A DNA stretch of 64,000 bases from Flavobacteriaceae bacterium (GTDB lineage Bacteria > Bacteroidota > Bacteroidia > Flavobacteriales > Flavobacteriaceae). Of the stretch, positions 25,298 to 34,518 are shown piece after piece (position 1 is the stretch's first letter; each line of letters begins with the position of its first letter). The translations under genes were made by a program, and so were the position numbers. The notes below the pieces were generated by a model. The model was not told where the DNA came from and made no database searches. It saw only the letters and a list, made by a program, of their open reading frames with translations. The DNA lies in NCBI GenBank assembly GCA_014238425.1, contig JABABD010000016.1, positions 124,001-188,000 on the forward strand. Reading direction: 5' to 3'.

Positions 25298-27061
25298 ATG
25301 AAAATTCCCAAGATTCCGCTTGCTCAAACCGTTATTCAGCTTTGTAAGGCTAGAGGCGTAAAGCACATTGTTATTTCTCCTGGTAGTCGTAATGCTCCGT
25401 TAATTATAGGATTTACTAATGATTCATTTTTTCAATGCTATAGCATTGTTGATGAACGTTGTGCGGCATTTTTTGCTTTAGGTATTGCACAGCAAATAAA
25501 ACACCCAGTAGCGGTTGTTTGTACTTCAGGAAGTGCGCTTTTAAATTATTTTCCCGCAGTCGCTGAAGCTTATTATAGTGATATCCCGTTAGTTGTATTG
25601 TCTGCAGATAGACCAGAATATTTGGTAGGTATTGGAGATGGTCAAACTATTGATCAAAAAGATGTCTATGGAACTCATGTGCTATACGCCACAAACTTGA
25701 AACAGGATATTGATGATACAAAAGATGGCATCATCAAGAAAAAGGAAGCATTACCTATATTTAAGAATATAGAAAATTCGCTTGAACATGTATTAGGCAT
25801 GCAATTAACTGTGCAAGAAGAAAATGAAAAGGAAATCAATAAAGCGTTGTATATGTCAATTGAAAATAGTGGACCAATTCATATAAATTGCCCATTTGAT
25901 GAACCCTTGTATGAGACTATTGAAGAGTTTTCCGTTGAGGTAAATACAGAAGAACAGATAACACAAGGTAGCTTTGTGTCAGATGAATACCTTGATGAGT
26001 TAATTTCCGTCTGGAATCAAGCTAAAAGAAAAATGATACTTGTTGGTGTAAATACACCTGACAGTATTAACCAAGAAATACTTAATACATTAGGGAAAGA
26101 TAAAAGTACACTTGTCTTTACCGAGACAACATCTAATCTTCATCATGAGGATTTCTTTCCATGTATTGATAAAGTTATCGCATCTTTAAACGAAGATGGG
26201 TTCCAAAATCTTCAACCTGATATATTAGTGACTTTTGGAGGTATGGTAGTATCAAAAAAGATCAAGGCTTTTCTTAGGAGTTACCAACCTAGTAATCATT
26301 GGCATATTGACTTAAAAAAGGCGAATGATACTTTTTTTTGTTTAGGTAAACATATAACATGTTCTCCTCAGAAGTTCTTTTCAGGGATATTGCCCAAAAC
26401 TACTGGAGTAACGTCAAGTTATCAATCAGATTGGCATCAGATAAGAGCACAAAGAAATTTGAAGCATGAGAATTATTTAAAGATAATCGGATATTCAGAT
26501 TTCAGGGTTTTTGATAAGGTGTTGAAATCTATTCCAAGTAATATTAATCTTCACCTAAGCAATAGCTCTACGATTCGATATGTTCAATTGTTTGATCTTA
26601 ATAAAACATTAAACGTTTTTTGTAATAGAGGTACAAGTGGTATTGATGGTAGTACATCAACAGCTATTGGAGGCGCCTCGGTTTCTGATGAACAAAGTGT
26701 GTTTATAACTGGTGATTTGAGTTTTCTTTATGATAGCAATGGACTATGGAATGCCTACATTCCTAATAATTTTAGAATTATAGTTATCAATAATCAAGGA
26801 GGTGGAATTTTTAGGATATTACCTGGACACAAAGACTCTGAAAATTTTGATCAGTATTTTGAGACCACACATAACCTTAATGCTAAAGATTTATGTAAAA
26901 TGCACGATCTAGAATACGCATCTGCTATAAATGATGAAGAGCTAGATAGCGAATTAGCTGCATTCTATAAGATATCTGAGAGACCAAAACTGTTAGAGAT
27001 ATTTACGCCAAGAACCGATAACGATAAAGTCCTTTTAGACTACTTTGACTTCATTAAGTAG
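25298..27061 (+). CDS. menD: 2-succinyl-5-enolpyruvyl-6-hydroxy-3-cyclohexene-1-carboxylate synthase
   Basis: A 587-residue thiamine-diphosphate enzyme that joins isochorismate and the 2-oxoglutarate-derived succinic semialdehyde unit. The N-terminal domain has the MenD-type HIVISPGSRNAPL and the cofactor-activating Glu in YSIVDERCAAFF. The C-terminal domain has the ThDP/Mg motif GDLSFLYDSNGLW and NNQGGGIFRILPG. Length and motif order are normal. This is the second step of the menaquinone route encoded across this region. Confidence 0.97.
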   Translation: MKIPKIPLAQTVIQLCKARGVKHIVISPGSRNAPLIIGFTNDSFFQCYSIVDERCAAFFALGIAQQIKHPVAVVCTSGSALLNYFPAVAEAYYSDIPLVVLSADRPEYLVGIGDGQTIDQKDVYGTHVLYATNLKQDIDDTKDGIIKKKEALPIFKNIENSLEHVLGMQLTVQEENEKEINKALYMSIENSGPIHINCPFDEPLYETIEEFSVEVNTEEQITQGSFVSDEYLDELISVWNQAKRKMILVGVNTPDSINQEILNTLGKDKSTLVFTETTSNLHHEDFFPCIDKVIASLNEDGFQNLQPDILVTFGGMVVSKKIKAFLRSYQPSNHWHIDLKKANDTFFCLGKHITCSPQKFFSGILPKTTGVTSSYQSDWHQIRAQRNLKHENYLKIIGYSDFRVFDKVLKSIPSNINLHLSNSSTIRYVQLFDLNKTLNVFCNRGTSGIDGSTSTAIGGASVSDEQSVFITGDLSFLYDSNGLWNAYIPNNFRIIVINNQGGGIFRILPGHKDSENFDQYFETTHNLNAKDLCKMHDLEYASAINDEELDSELAAFYKISERPKLLEIFTPRTDNDKVLLDYFDFIK

Positions 27062-27203
27062 TTAGTCGTTCATTTTTGCATTTCATAGATTCGTTTGTGG
27101 GAATTTTATGATTTTATAGTTTTCAAGCCTATTATTATAATTCAAAAAATCATATCTTTAAAACAACAAATTAATTCTTAATTAAAAACTTAAAAATTAT
27201 ACC

Positions 27204-27545
27204 ATGAGCAAAAGAGACGAACTAATAGCAAAATACGCTGACGACTTAAAGAATAAGTGTAGCATGAACGCAGATATGGATTTATTGACCAAAGTGACCA
27301 TTGGTTGTGGACCCTCTATTTACAATGCAGATGCTGCGACAGTTTCAGGATCTGATCAATCAGAATTAGATACCGTAAAGAATAATTTTGTCAAGAAAAA
27401 ATTAGGCGTGAATAGTGATTCAGATGCAGATAAAGCTATTGCAAAAGTTATGGACAAGTATGGACAATCTAACAGAAACAAGTATAGAGCTGTCGTTTAT
27501 TATATGCTTACTAAAGAATTAGGAAAAGAGTCTGTTTATAGATAA
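27204..27545 (+). CDS. DUF2853-family protein
   Basis: A 113-residue soluble, mostly helical protein that I recognise as DUF2853. It opens with MSKRDELIAKYADDLKNK and ends with the RAVVYYMLTKELGKE helix. A family structure is known, but the function is not. There is no signal peptide. The gene is monocistronic, with its own terminator, inserted between menD and a CvfB-like gene. Confidence 0.85.
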   Translation: MSKRDELIAKYADDLKNKCSMNADMDLLTKVTIGCGPSIYNADAATVSGSDQSELDTVKNNFVKKKLGVNSDSDADKAIAKVMDKYGQSNRNKYRAVVYYMLTKELGKESVYR

Positions 27546-27563
27546 TAGATAATTAATAAAGTT

Positions 27564-27597
27564 AAAAGCGTCACGCTATTAGCGTGACGCTTTTTTT
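27564..27597 (+). terminator. Terminator of the DUF2853 gene
   Basis: AAAAGCGTCACGCTA pairs perfectly with TAGCGTGACGCTTTT around a single base and runs into seven Ts. Confidence 0.92.
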
Positions 27598-27611
27598 GTT
27601 TTATATATAGT

Positions 27612-27619
27612 TACCTTTG
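27612..27619 (+). promoter_or_regulatory. -7 element almost touching the cvfB-like start
   Basis: TACCTTTG ends 4 bp before the ATG at 27624. The position predicts a nearly leaderless mRNA, as for menD. The preceding gene's terminator lies only 15 bp upstream, so this gene must have its own promoter. Confidence 0.5.
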
Positions 27620-27623
27620 CGCC

Positions 27624-28466
27624 ATGATCAAGATAGGAGAATACAATACATTAACGATATTAAGGAGTACAGAACCCGGTTTGTTTTTGGGAGATGATGA
27701 AGATAACGATGTACTATTACCTAATAGATACGTTCCTAAAGATTTTGAAATTGGTTCGACATTAGATGTTTTTGTGTATTTAGACAATGAAGAACGTCCA
27801 GTTGCCACTACTGATAAACCTTATATTACTGAAAATGAATTTGCTGTATTGCGATGCAACCAAGTAAACAATCATGGGGCTTTCCTGGATTGGGGATTAG
27901 TAAAGGAATTATTTTGTCCGTTTAAAGAGCAAGCTTTTAAAATGCGAGAAGGGCAATGGTACTTGGTATATTGTTATTTAGATGAAATTACCAATAGGCT
28001 AGTGGCATCTAGTAAAACCATGTCATTCTTGAGTAATGAAGACTTGACTGTCGAAAAATTCGAAGAAATAAATATCATCATATCACATCCTTCCGAAATT
28101 GGAATGAATGTAATAGTAAATAATATACATTCTGGATTAATTCATAAGGAGGATATATTTAAAGATATTCAGATAGGAGATAAATTAAAGGGAATAGTCA
28201 AAAAAATTAGGACAGATAATAAGCTTGATATTGCACTTGGGCAAATAGGTTATAGAAGTATTGAACCCAATGCAGATTTTATCATGAAAGAATTGCAAGA
28301 TAATAGTGGTGTTTTATACCTAACAGACAAGTCATCACCTGAGGCTATTAAAGAGCAATTACAAATGAGTAAGAAAAATTTCAAAAAAGCAATTGGCTCT
28401 CTGTATAAGGAGCGATTAATTGAAATTAAAGAAGATGGTATTCATCTTAATAAGAAAAGCCATTAG
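27624..28466 (+). CDS. S1-domain RNA-binding protein, CvfB/YitL-like
   Basis: A 280-residue cytoplasmic protein starting MIKIGEYNTLTILRSTEPG, the typical CvfB opening. It has three successive S1-like OB folds (about 1-65, 70-135, 140-215), including HGAFLDWGLVKELF and the SGLIHKEDIF strand. A C-terminal winged helix (about 220-280) carries MSKKNFKKAIGSLYKERLI. CvfB proteins bind RNA and affect gene expression and virulence in Gram-positives. The role in Bacteroidota is not established. A partial stem-loop overlaps its stop codon. Confidence 0.9.
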   Translation: MIKIGEYNTLTILRSTEPGLFLGDDEDNDVLLPNRYVPKDFEIGSTLDVFVYLDNEERPVATTDKPYITENEFAVLRCNQVNNHGAFLDWGLVKELFCPFKEQAFKMREGQWYLVYCYLDEITNRLVASSKTMSFLSNEDLTVEKFEEINIIISHPSEIGMNVIVNNIHSGLIHKEDIFKDIQIGDKLKGIVKKIRTDNKLDIALGQIGYRSIEPNADFIMKELQDNSGVLYLTDKSSPEAIKEQLQMSKKNFKKAIGSLYKERLIEIKEDGIHLNKKSH

Positions 28467-28496
28467 ACCTTGGGATTAGAATCTAATGACTTTTCT
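28453..28496 (+). terminator. Hairpin overlapping the cvfB-like stop codon
   Basis: AGAAAAGCCATTAGA and TCTAATGACTTTTCT pair with one mismatch around a 14-base loop and end in a short T-rich stretch. The left arm contains the stop codon. It is a probable but imperfect terminator. Confidence 0.5.
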
Positions 28497-28649
28497 ACAG
28501 TTAAAGGGTTATCTAAATGTTTAGATAGTTAAGTGCTTCTTAGTTATGAAGCAATTATTGTTAAGAGATAAAAACCATTCAGGAAAGCCGCCAATCGTTG
28601 TGGGATTGACGACTTTATTAATAAATAATTGGGATTATCTATTCCTGAA

Positions 28650-29078
28650 TTAGTCAACGGGGATTTTTACTTGTTTTACCTTATTATATACTGTATCTGC
28701 TGCTTTATATAAATCATCAAAGGATATTTCATCTTTAACTTTACAGAAGTTACTCGCTATTTCTGCATTTAACTTTCCAGCAGCGTTATAGGTCACCATA
28801 GCGTATGCTGATAGATTTTTAAGTTCCTCTTTGAATTTCTCTGAATCTGTGAGATTCACCGAGTAAGAGTTTATCATGTTAGAGACCATTCCAAAAGGTC
28901 TTGATGATCCAAAATAATCTTTTATAGCCTCTATAAGTTCTTGAGAGTTTTCGAAGGTTACATGAATGCCTTCTTTTATTTCTGAAATAACAATGTTATT
29001 GAAAAAATAGAGCTGACCAAGGTTTATGCCGCACGTTTTTATCACATGTTGCGCGAGGGTTGAATTGGTGATTGTCAT
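28650..29078 (-). CDS. Small STAS/SEC14-like protein of unknown function
   Basis: A 142-residue soluble protein without signal or membrane segment. The pattern NNIVISEIKEGIHVTFENSQELIEAI, then GMVSNMINSYSVN and AYAMVTYNAAGKLNAEIA, resembles a Bacteroidota group of SpoIIAA/STAS-like proteins whose function is unknown. There is no conserved phosphoserine position that I can name. The gene is on the minus strand between the cvfB-like gene and menB. An inverted repeat spanning 28577-28650 overlaps its stop codon. Confidence 0.7.
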   Translation of the reverse strand: MTITNSTLAQHVIKTCGINLGQLYFFNNIVISEIKEGIHVTFENSQELIEAIKDYFGSSRPFGMVSNMINSYSVNLTDSEKFKEELKNLSAYAMVTYNAAGKLNAEIASNFCKVKDEISFDDLYKAADTVYNKVKQVKIPVD

Positions 29079-29387
29079 GATGCTATTATTGTTAATTATT
29101 GATTTACAGTTAATTACAAAACAAATTTACTATGCATACATAATAAAATGTATTTTCAAACAGCCGGATAAACCATCATATCGTTAAAGTGTATGAAATA
29201 TCCGATTAAAAGTAAATTTGTAAGAACTATAATACGCTGAAGTGTTTGTGAGTAATTGATTAGTAGGCGCTTAAGCCTTTAAGTGTTGATTTACTGTTTT
29301 ACAATTAACTGCAATCACAGTTTTGCGAGGCAACTGATATTTGTTTTATTGAAGAAAGCTGTATTTTTGTGTCAACAAAATTACTAT
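29079..29387. other. Divergent intergenic region before menB
   Basis: About 310 bp. It contains two related 21-22 bp sequences in inverted orientation (29101-29122 and 29296-29316) and the menB promoter at 29341. An open frame extends upstream of menB through part of it, but its sequence is not MenB-like. No gene is called. Confidence 0.6.
29341..29369 (+). promoter_or_regulatory. Promoter of menB-menA
   Basis: TTG at 29341-29343 and TATTTTTG at 29362-29369 are separated by 18 bp, a good match to the Bacteroidota pattern TTG-N17-23-TAnnTTTG. The menB ATG follows 18 bp later. Confidence 0.65.
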
Positions 29388-30227
29388 ATGACTAAGATTG
29401 AATGGAAAACCGTCAAGGAGTTTCAGGACATAACATACAAGAAGAGCAATGGTGTTGCTCGAATAGCATTTAATAGGCCAGATGTGCGTAATGCATTTAG
29501 ACCAAAAACGACTTCAGAACTTTACGATGCTTTCTATGATGCTCAAGAAGATACCAGTATTGGCGTAGTGCTTTTATCAGCTGAAGGACCCTCAAGTAAA
29601 GATGGTGTCTATTCTTTTTGTTCAGGTGGCGATCAAAAAGCCAGGGGACATCAAGGTTATGTAGGAGAAGATGGTATGCATAGATTAAATATTCTTGAAG
29701 TACAACGCCTTATAAGGTTTATGCCCAAGGCAGTTATAGCTGTAGTGCCAGGTTGGGCAGTTGGAGGCGGACATAGTTTGCATGTGGTTTGTGATTTGAC
29801 TTTAGCGAGTAGAGAACATGCGATATTTAAACAAACTGACGCTGATGTTACTAGTTTTGATGGAGGCTATGGATCCGCATATTTAGCGAAAATGGTAGGG
29901 CAGAAAAAAGCACGAGAAATTTTCTTTTTAGGAAGAAATTACTCTGCACAAGAAGCTTACGAAATGGGAATGGTTAATGCCGTGATTCCTCATAATGAAT
30001 TAGAAAAGACAGCGTATCAATGGGCACAGGAAATACTTGCAAAATCACCAACCTCGATCAAGATGTTAAAATTTGCTATGAACCTTACAGATGATGGTAT
30101 GGTAGGACAGCAAGTATTTGCAGGTGAAGCTACACGATTAGCTTATATGACAGATGAAGCCAAAGAAGGAAGGGATGCCTTTCTTGAAAAAAGAAAACCG
30201 AATTTTGAAAAGAAGTGGATTCCTTAA
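29388..30227 (+). CDS. menB: 1,4-dihydroxy-2-naphthoyl-CoA synthase
   Basis: The ATG at 29388 (product starts MTKIEWKTVKEF) is chosen. An open frame begins 105 bp earlier, but its extra residues are not MenB-like and the promoter lies inside that stretch. The 279-residue crotonase-fold enzyme closes the ring of O-succinylbenzoyl-CoA. The motifs AFRPKT, FCSGGDQKARG, GWAVGGGHSLH and VTSFDGGYGSAYLA (with the MenB-specific Asp) are all present. It is followed 19 bp later by menA. Confidence 0.97.
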   Translation: MTKIEWKTVKEFQDITYKKSNGVARIAFNRPDVRNAFRPKTTSELYDAFYDAQEDTSIGVVLLSAEGPSSKDGVYSFCSGGDQKARGHQGYVGEDGMHRLNILEVQRLIRFMPKAVIAVVPGWAVGGGHSLHVVCDLTLASREHAIFKQTDADVTSFDGGYGSAYLAKMVGQKKAREIFFLGRNYSAQEAYEMGMVNAVIPHNELEKTAYQWAQEILAKSPTSIKMLKFAMNLTDDGMVGQQVFAGEATRLAYMTDEAKEGRDAFLEKRKPNFEKKWIP

Positions 30228-30246
30228 TATAAGGCTTTTATAGATT

Positions 30247-31149
30247 ATGGAAAATTTTAAGGTTTGGTTATCTGCCATTCGTATACGAACATTACCGCTT
30301 TCAATTTCTGGGATAATTATTGGAGCTTGCTTAGCTCATTATAATGGATTTTTTGATTTGGAGATTTTTATTTTGGCAATTCTTACCACGCTGAGTTTTC
30401 AAATATTATCCAACCTAGCAAATGATTATGGTGATGGGGTAAAGGGGACAGATAATAATGACAGAATAGGCCCAGAGAGAGCCATTCAAAGTGGTAAGTT
30501 AACACCAGAAGAAGTTTATAATGGGGTAAAGATATGTATCCTACTGTCAATAGGACTTTCTTTCATGTTGATTCTTAACGCTTTTGGGCTTAATAATTTT
30601 TTGTATTCTATCCTGTTTTTTGTGTTGGCTATATTTACCATAATGGCTTCTATAAGATATACTGTGGGTAAATCTGCCTATGGCTATAAAGGATTAGGAG
30701 ATATTTTTGTTTTTGTTTTTTTCGGATTTGTAAGTGTTGTAGGAAGTTATTTCTTGTTTGCACGAAAAATAGATCATGTAACCATATTACCAGCCATAGT
30801 AATTGGGTTATTGAGCGTCGCCGTGCTTAATTTAAACAATATGAGAGATATCGAGTCTGACAAAAAATCTGGCAAGAATACCATAGCGGTTAAATTAGGT
30901 AGTGAAAGAGCCAAGAAATATCATTTCTTTTTGATAATTGGAGCTCTGCTTACGTCTCTTATATTCTTAATACTATATTATGTATCTCCATTTAATGCGA
31001 TTAGCCTTTTAGCTTTTATACCAATAATTAAGCATTTAATGATGGTAAAACGTAATGTAAAACCCAGATTATTGGACCCAGAACTCAAAAAATTAGCCCT
31101 TTCAACAGTTTTTTTAGCACTTCTTCTAGGAATTGGATACATTTTGTAG
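30247..31149 (+). CDS. menA: 1,4-dihydroxy-2-naphthoate prenyltransferase
   Basis: A 300-residue UbiA-type membrane enzyme that attaches the polyprenyl chain to dihydroxynaphthoate, forming demethylmenaquinone. It has about eight to nine helices. The two Asp-rich motifs that bind prenyl diphosphate are clear: NDYGDGVKGTDNNDR (about 59-73) and NLNNMRDIESDKKSGK (about 196-211). It is co-transcribed with menB. The final C-methylation gene is not in this window. Confidence 0.96.
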   Translation: MENFKVWLSAIRIRTLPLSISGIIIGACLAHYNGFFDLEIFILAILTTLSFQILSNLANDYGDGVKGTDNNDRIGPERAIQSGKLTPEEVYNGVKICILLSIGLSFMLILNAFGLNNFLYSILFFVLAIFTIMASIRYTVGKSAYGYKGLGDIFVFVFFGFVSVVGSYFLFARKIDHVTILPAIVIGLLSVAVLNLNNMRDIESDKKSGKNTIAVKLGSERAKKYHFFLIIGALLTSLIFLILYYVSPFNAISLLAFIPIIKHLMMVKRNVKPRLLDPELKKLALSTVFLALLLGIGYIL

Positions 31150-31313
31150 GAAAATACTTTGTATTAGCGTAGTTAAATATCAACAAAATGTTAATAAATG
31201 CACTTTTTTTGAATAAAATGCTGGTAATCAGAATTTTATGCTATATGTTTGTCATGTGTTAAGTTTAGGTTTAACATTACTTCAAGAGTTACTAGCTCTT
31301 AATTTTGGGGATT

Positions 31314-31346
31314 AAAAACTCGGACATATTCTGTCCGAGTTTTTTG
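31314..31346 (+). terminator. Terminator between menA and the UPF0173 gene
   Basis: AAAAACTCGGACA pairs with TGTCCGAGTTTTT around a 5-base loop and ends in Ts. A weaker hairpin (AAGAG...CTCTT, 31284-31300) lies just before. It is 165 bp after the menA stop codon and 30 bp before the next start. Confidence 0.88.
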
Positions 31347-31375
31347 CTTACATTAGTTAGTGATAATTAAATCCA

Positions 31376-32062
31376 ATGAAAAAAATGAAAGTAACATTCT
31401 ATGGTCATGGCTGTATTGGCTTGCAAATTGATAATATTTCTGTGCTTGTAGATCCTTTTATTTCAGGAAATTCAAAAGCTTCGCATATCAATATAGAAGA
31501 TATAGAAGCAGATTATATATTAATTACCCATGCACATCAAGACCATATATTAGATGTAGAAACCATTGCCAGACAAACAAACGCAATCTTAGTATCGAAT
31601 TACGAAATCATTTCGCATTACGAAAAACTTGGATTGGAAGGACACCCGATGAATCATGGCGGTAATTGGACATTTGAATTTGGTGATGTAAAGTATGTCA
31701 ATGCCGTGCATACATCATCGTTTCCTGATGGTAGTTATGGAGGACAACCTGGAGGTTTTATAATCAAAGGCGAAGGTAAAACAATTTACATTGCAGGTGA
31801 CACTGCATTGACTATGGATATGAAGCTAATTCCATTGCAGTATAAACTAGACTTGGCTATCCTGCCAATAGGTGATAATTTCACAATGGGAATTGAAGAT
31901 GCTATACTTGCAAGTGATTTTATTGAATGCGACAAAATTCTTGGATATCATTATGACACCTTCGGATATATTGAAATTGACCAAGTTCTAGCCAGACAAA
32001 AGTTTTTTGAGAAAGGCAAAGATTTAATGTTATTAGATATTGGTGAGAGTATAGAGTTATAA
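31376..32062 (+). CDS. UPF0173-type metal-dependent hydrolase (metallo-beta-lactamase fold)
   Basis: A 228-residue enzyme starting MKKMKVTFYGHGC, the usual UPF0173 opening. The metal-binding motif THAHQDHILD is followed by the further ligands His119-type (NAVHTSSF), the Asp in IYIAGDTAL, and a late His in GYHYDTFGY. This is the full MBL-fold set. Members act on phosphodiester or lactone-like substrates, mostly unidentified. The start comes soon after a terminator, so it should have its own promoter; I could not find a clean one. Confidence 0.9.
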   Translation: MKKMKVTFYGHGCIGLQIDNISVLVDPFISGNSKASHINIEDIEADYILITHAHQDHILDVETIARQTNAILVSNYEIISHYEKLGLEGHPMNHGGNWTFEFGDVKYVNAVHTSSFPDGSYGGQPGGFIIKGEGKTIYIAGDTALTMDMKLIPLQYKLDLAILPIGDNFTMGIEDAILASDFIECDKILGYHYDTFGYIEIDQVLARQKFFEKGKDLMLLDIGESIEL

Positions 32063-32065
32063 CTC

Positions 32066-32857
32066 CTAGCGTACTTGACTCTTTAAAACTAGACGATGAA
32101 GCAGTTTTGGAAAAAAGCGTTTCATATAAACACCTTTAATTTCTGACTTTCCGATATATACCTCAAAAGCTTCTTTTTTGATAGCATTAATCATTTTTCT
32201 AGTAAATACATCCACAGCAAGCCCATTTTGAGTGCCTATGTCTTGTTGGTTTAATGGGCTTCCATCGCCAATTAGCGCGTTTCTTGCGATATCAGTATTT
32301 ACAAATCCAGGACAAATCATGGTCACTTTTATATTATCTTTTTCATGCTCCATTCTTAAGACGTCAAAAAACCCATGTAAAGCATGTTTAGCACCACAGT
32401 AACCAGAGCGATATGGAGAACCAAATTTTCCCATCACACTGCTAACAACTGCGAAATGGCCATTCTTGTTTTCTACAAAATGAGGTAAAATGGCCTTAGC
32501 TAAAGCTACATTACCGAGGTAATCAACAGCTATAAGCTTCTTATCCACATTAATGTCTGTATCTATTATTAAGGACCGTTGACTAATACCTCCATTTAGT
32601 ATAATGACATCAATCTTATTGTAAAAACTTAATGCTTTTTCGACTATAGAATGCATTAATTCATGCTTTTCTAAATCGAAAGGTAGTATAGCAATGTGTT
32701 CTGGAGTTTGACTTAATTTTTGAACTTCTATTAGTTTATCTTCTCGTCTAGAGGATAAAATCAACTTGCAGTTTTGCTGCGATAATTGAAATGCTAACTC
32801 TTTACCTATACCACTAGATGCCCCAGTAATCCATATGATTTTATTCTGAAATCTCAT
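32066..32857 (-). CDS. Short-chain dehydrogenase/reductase
   Basis: A 263-residue NAD(P)-dependent oxidoreductase. It has the cofactor loop TGASSGIGKE (11-20), the NGG structural motif in ILNGGISQ, and the catalytic Ser in VVSSVMGKFG with Tyr/Lys of the form SGYCGAKHA. The gene starts inside the end of the sterol desaturase-like gene (ATGA overlap), so the two are translated together and may act on the same lipid substrate. Relatives in the DHRS7 type act on lipids and ketones; the substrate here is unknown. Confidence 0.92.
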   Translation of the reverse strand: MRFQNKIIWITGASSGIGKELAFQLSQQNCKLILSSRREDKLIEVQKLSQTPEHIAILPFDLEKHELMHSIVEKALSFYNKIDVIILNGGISQRSLIIDTDINVDKKLIAVDYLGNVALAKAILPHFVENKNGHFAVVSSVMGKFGSPYRSGYCGAKHALHGFFDVLRMEHEKDNIKVTMICPGFVNTDIARNALIGDGSPLNQQDIGTQNGLAVDVFTRKMINAIKKEAFEVYIGKSEIKGVYMKRFFPKLLHRLVLKSQVR

Positions 32858-33750
32858 GTATTGCTATTTTCAGAAAACCAATCTTTTCTCAAATCTTCTG
32901 AGATTTTACCAGTACCGTCATGTCGCCATCCTGGAGGTTTTATCAAGTATTTAAATCTACTGATCAAATCCTTCTTTCCCGAAAAACTATCCTTAAACAT
33001 ACTTATCCATTCAATAAAGGCAATCTTTATCGGATTATAAGTGTCAATATTCTTAACTAATCCATACACGACTTTTTCTTCTTTAAGTTCAGGCTGGAAA
33101 GTTCCAAAAAGTCTGTCCCAGATAATCAATATTCCAGCGTGATTCCGATCTAAATACAAGGGGTTACTACCATGATGTACCCTATGATGTGATGGCGTGT
33201 TCATTACAGCTTCAAACCATTTAGGCATTTTATTAATGGCTTCTGTATGAATCCAGAATTGGTATAATAAGCTTATGGACATTTGAAGTATGATCATTCC
33301 TGGATGGAAGCCCAACAGCGGTAACAATAACCAAAACACAAAGGTATAAAAACCACCTGACCATGTTTGTCTTAGTGCAGTGCTCAAGTTATAATGTTGT
33401 GATGAATGATGCACCACGTGCGATGCCCAAAACAGACGACATTCATGAGATATACGATGAAACCAATAATAAGCAAAGTCATCTGCAAAGAAAATTAGTA
33501 TAAAACTCCACCAAACAACAGGAATGGTGAATAGCCTAAAATTCTCATAAATATAAAAGAAGGCTAATAATGTAAGAGCCTTACTGAAATACCCAAGGAA
33601 TACATTACCCAATCCCATAGCTATAGATGAGAAAGCATCCTTCTTTTCATACGTATTAATATTTTCTTTTGTTGTAACGTAAAGCTCCAACAGCATCGAT
33701 AAGATGAAAAAAGGTATAGCGTAAAGAATGATATCGGGAAATTCAGTCAT
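32854..33750 (-). CDS. Sterol desaturase / fatty acid hydroxylase family protein
   Basis: A 298-residue membrane di-iron enzyme. About four to five helices carry the three histidine clusters HRISHE, HVVHHSS and HHRVHHG that bind iron. Such enzymes hydroxylate or desaturate lipids, including hopanoid, carotenoid or ceramide-like lipids in bacteria. Four bases overlap with the downstream SDR gene, suggesting a two-step lipid oxidation. Flavobacteria often carry this pair inside the men region; a direct link to menaquinone is not shown. Confidence 0.92.
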   Translation of the reverse strand: MTEFPDIILYAIPFFILSMLLELYVTTKENINTYEKKDAFSSIAMGLGNVFLGYFSKALTLLAFFYIYENFRLFTIPVVWWSFILIFFADDFAYYWFHRISHECRLFWASHVVHHSSQHYNLSTALRQTWSGGFYTFVFWLLLPLLGFHPGMIILQMSISLLYQFWIHTEAINKMPKWFEAVMNTPSHHRVHHGSNPLYLDRNHAGILIIWDRLFGTFQPELKEEKVVYGLVKNIDTYNPIKIAFIEWISMFKDSFSGKKDLISRFKYLIKPPGWRHDGTGKISEDLRKDWFSENSNT

Positions 33751-33824
33751 CAGTTCTTGTTTGAAAGTTTAAAATTAGTATTTTCAAACTAATTTTTGCA
33801 CTCGTTTAAATTAAAACAATTTTT

Positions 33825-34511
33825 ATGAAAAAAATTATTACTCTTTTAGTTTTGGTATTTAGCCTGTCTGCCAGTTCACAAACCACTGAAAATGATACTG
33901 GTGCTTGGTATATGTATTTTTATGATTATCAGTTTAATGAGAGTCAATGGGGTGTACAAGGAGATTTGCAATATCGTAATTGGAACTTTATCGGAGATCT
34001 TGAACAATTGTTATTGCGTTCAGGTATTACTTATAGGCCTAAAGAAACTAATGTTAAGTTAACACTTGGTTACGGAAATATAACCTCTGGTACTATTGGT
34101 GATAGCAATGATACTTCTACAGAAAGCAGAATCTATCAAGAAGCATTTTTACCTCAAAAAATTGGTAAGCGTTTGCTTTTTGCGCATAGGTTTAGGTACG
34201 AACAACGTTTTGTGGAAAATCAGGATTTTAGAACACGTTATCGCTATAACCTGTTTCTTAATGTACCATTGAATAAACCAGCAATGGAGAAAGATGCTTT
34301 TCATTTAGCTTTATATAATGAGTTGTTTATTAACGGTCAAACAGATATTGGAGATAATAGAGAAGTGCAGTTATTTGACAGAAACAGAACCTATCTAGGA
34401 CTAGGATATGTTATTAGTTCTAAGATTAGGGTTCAGCTAGGTTGGATGAATCAGAAATTGGCAGGTAGAGCAAAGGCACAATGGCAGTTTAGTCTTCATC
34501 ATAAATTCTAG
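33825..34511 (+). CDS. DUF2490-family outer membrane protein
   Basis: A 228-residue protein with a signal peptide (cleavage after SASS, about residue 18). The alternating beta-strand pattern contains FAHRFRYEQRF, LALYNELFINGQ and a C-terminal strand ending in Phe, as expected of an outer-membrane beta barrel. The family is DUF2490, of unknown function, frequent in Bacteroidota. It is followed 7 bp later by menC and probably shares its transcript. Confidence 0.88.
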   Translation: MKKIITLLVLVFSLSASSQTTENDTGAWYMYFYDYQFNESQWGVQGDLQYRNWNFIGDLEQLLLRSGITYRPKETNVKLTLGYGNITSGTIGDSNDTSTESRIYQEAFLPQKIGKRLLFAHRFRYEQRFVENQDFRTRYRYNLFLNVPLNKPAMEKDAFHLALYNELFINGQTDIGDNREVQLFDRNRTYLGLGYVISSKIRVQLGWMNQKLAGRAKAQWQFSLHHKF

Positions 34512-34518
34512 GAGCGAA

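Noticed and set aside
29283..29387. N-terminal extension of menB from an upstream in-frame start
   Set aside because: The added 35 residues are not MenB-like, and the best promoter lies inside this stretch; the ATG at 29388 is used.
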